Source: Acidobacteriota bacterium
Lineage (GTDB): Bacteria > Acidobacteriota > Terriglobia > Terriglobales > Acidobacteriaceae
Direction: 5' to 3'
DNA length: 5,043 bases
Assembly: GCA_003225615.1 (NCBI GenBank)
Contig: QIAS01000482.1
Coordinates: 1-5,043 of the forward strand
Below, one piece after another: positions 3,936-5,043 of this stretch. A program made the position numbers and the translations under genes. Position 1 is the first letter of the stretch, and each line of letters starts with the position of its first letter. The notes under the pieces are model-generated. The model was not told where the DNA came from. It ran no database searches and saw only the letters and a list, made by a program, of their open reading frames with translations.

Positions 3936-5043
3936 GAGGACAGTTTATCAATATCACTTGCAAAATGCAAGTGATACGAGGATGAAAACTGACGTTGTGG
4001 TGGAATCACATCGCCACGGCTTTGGTCGGCGCGGAAGCGTAGCAGGGCGGCTATGTTGCCTACCCGGTCGAATTCGGGGTCGTCTTTTATATAGAAGAGT
4101 TCGACATCGCGGCGGATGGCAGCGGGGATTATGGCATCGGAGACGTCTTCGAGTTCGCGGGTAGCTTGTCCGCAGACGGGACAGTGGGGAATCATGTGGG
4201 AGTCGAGATGGCCGCAGTTGGCACATTCGACGGCGCGGGCGTGGAAAGTTTCTCCCATGAACAAGGTTTGCACTTCACCGAGTTCGAGAGAGCGAAGTAC
4301 ACGGCGGACTCCCGTGACGCCGCGACTGTTGCTCTTCGCCTGGTCGATGGCTTCTTTCATCAGGGTCTGGCGACGCTCGTCAAGTTTTTGCTGGAGAATT
4401 CGGCCGGCGTTTTCGCGAATCTGATCGTTGGTGATGGTAGTTACATCAGCCGGGAAATGGCCCAACAGGCGCTGTCTGACGTAGGGGTGCAGGTGGTTCT
4501 CAAATTCGGGCCAGTTGCTTTCGTGGCAGCCGACGATCAATTTTTCCCAGACAGCTTTTTCGAACTCGTCTTTCAGACGGGCGGCTACGTTTTTGTAATG
4601 GTGCATAGCTTCATCGGCGACATGTCTTTCGGAATGACCAGCGTCGTAGCCGGCGAAACCGTCGCTGCGGCCGCGCCGCGGCAGGGCGCGAAAAAGGCTG
4701 TCGCGTTCCTTAAGCTCATCCAGGCGGAGTTCGAACAGGCGCGCGCGTTGACGATCGACCAAAGCGACACACAGACGGGGCTGAGCACCGAGCAGCGCCG
4801 CCAGCGGCTTCAGATGAAAGCGGCGGTTTACGATTAGCTGGGTCCCGGGAAGATGGGGAGGAAGATCGAACTCGCGCCAGAAATTGTTTTCAAAGCAGGC
4901 AAAGATTGCTTTAGCACGGGCCTGGTTGCCATGCAGGCCACCGGCGATGTCCAGAATGCGCTGCAGATCGTTGCGGGCGGAGCTTTTTTTGCCGTTTTTC
5001 TCAATCTCGCGCAGGGCTTGCTTCACCAGATCTTTGGCCAGAA
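3896..5043 (-). CDS. Bacterial archaeo-eukaryotic-type release factor (baeRF) family protein, 5' end outside window
   Basis: The frame is open to the window edge (381 residues visible, first full codon Leu at 5041), so the true start lies outside; the GTG at 5026 is only an internal Val. Visible parts, numbered from that Leu: residues about 85-175 look like the middle RNase H-like domain of the eRF1/Vms1 superfamily (strand LCVALVDRQRARLFEL). Residues about 240-340 look like the eRF1 domain-3/L7Ae-like fold, with a four-cysteine zinc ribbon (CANC at 273-276, CPVC at 287-290) and a conserved-looking ending around RVGNIAALLRFRAD. The region where eRF1 carries its GGQ loop reads DGFAGYDAGHSERH, with no GGQ. 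Known members of this superfamily act on ribosome-bound or stalled peptidyl-tRNA; for the bacterial branch this role is largely predicted. The last 41 residues (341-381) run through the hxlR operator and into hxlR. I am confident of the superfamily but not of the subfamily (family 10 is a guess) or the activity. Confidence 0.85.
   Translation of the reverse strand, partial: LAKDLVKQALREIEKNGKKSSARNDLQRILDIAGGLHGNQARAKAIFACFENNFWREFDLPPHLPGTQLIVNRRFHLKPLAALLGAQPRLCVALVDRQRARLFELRLDELKERDSLFRALPRRGRSDGFAGYDAGHSERHVADEAMHHYKNVAARLKDEFEKAVWEKLIVGCHESNWPEFENHLHPYVRQRLLGHFPADVTTITNDQIRENAGRILQQKLDERRQTLMKEAIDQAKSNSRGVTGVRRVLRSLELGEVQTLFMGETFHARAVECANCGHLDSHMIPHCPVCGQATRELEDVSDAIIPAAIRRDVELFYIKDDPEFDRVGNIAALLRFRADQSRGDVIPPQRQFSSSYHLHFASDIDKLSSCLGRQNLVPVAP
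3942..3970 (-). promoter_or_regulatory. Candidate hxlR promoter, possibly giving a leaderless mRNA
   Basis: On the minus strand, TTGCAT (3970-3965) and TAAACT (3947-3942) are separated by exactly 17 nt, giving 3/6 and 4/6 matches to a sigma-70 -35 and -10. The -10 ends 6 nt before the GTG, so transcription would start at or next to the start codon. This would explain the missing ribosome binding site. The match is modest and rests mainly on its position over the palindrome. Confidence 0.35.
3952..3976. promoter_or_regulatory. Perfect palindrome, probable HxlR operator
   Basis: Arms TATCACTTGCA and TGCAAGTGATA (11 bp, perfect) are separated by AAA, giving a 25-bp dyad that ends 16 nt before the hxlR GTG. 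HxlR dimers are known to bind short dyads near their own promoters, and this length and A/T centre fit. It overlaps the predicted -35 box and the spacer, as expected for autorepression. It also lies within the 3' end of the upstream reading frame. Binding is inferred. Confidence 0.75.

Noticed and set aside
4166..4837. 223-codon plus-strand open frame
   Set aside because: It is antisense to the baeRF gene, whose product has clear domain signatures including a zinc ribbon; the plus-strand translation resembles no family.
1..5043. CRISPR array, insertion sequence, tRNA or rRNA
   Set aside because: No regularly spaced repeats, terminal inverted repeats with transposase, or cloverleaf-like sequence were seen on either strand.

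Overview
The window is a compact bacterial locus of roughly 57% G+C (estimated by eye) in which all six recognisable genes lie on the minus strand. The gene families (a bacterial archaeo-eukaryotic-type release factor, an HxlR regulator, a YciI/DGPF protein, a DUF4760-like protein, an Asp-box beta-propeller, a PhnB-type VOC protein and a MoaD/ThiS-like protein), together with strong AAGGAG/AGGAGG ribosome binding sites, suggest a soil-type bacterium. Acidobacteriota is my best guess, an inference with no phylogenetic marker behind it.

Layout in the direction of transcription, from high to low coordinates. (1) 5043-3896: a release-factor-like protein (baeRF type) with a C-terminal zinc ribbon; its N-terminus lies outside the window. 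(2) 3935-3450: an HxlR-family regulator. Its start overlaps the end of the baeRF gene by 40 bp, and a perfect 11-bp-arm palindrome, the likely HxlR operator, sits just upstream. (3) 3369-2929: a YciI/DGPF-family protein. (4) 2855-2391: a small DUF4760-like helical protein. (5) 2293-1130: a seven-bladed-type Asp-box beta-propeller whose only well-placed start codon is ATA behind a perfect AAGGAG. (6) 1100-639: a VOC/PhnB-type protein. (7) 631-335: a MoaD/ThiS-like protein ending in Gly-Gly. The region 1-317 has no convincing gene; part of it is strikingly C-rich and G-poor on the transcribed strand, as expected for a Rho-dependent terminator.

How it may work together: the HxlR regulator probably represses its own promoter and possibly the run of small proteins behind it, with gaps of 80, 73, 97, 29 and 7 nt. 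The last three genes (propeller, VOC protein, Gly-Gly-ended ubiquitin-fold protein) are tightly packed and look like one translational unit. The propeller plus MoaD/ThiS-like pair is the most likely place for undescribed biology, because no MoaE, ThiG or E1-like (MoeB/ThiF) partner is encoded here and the target of the carrier is unknown.
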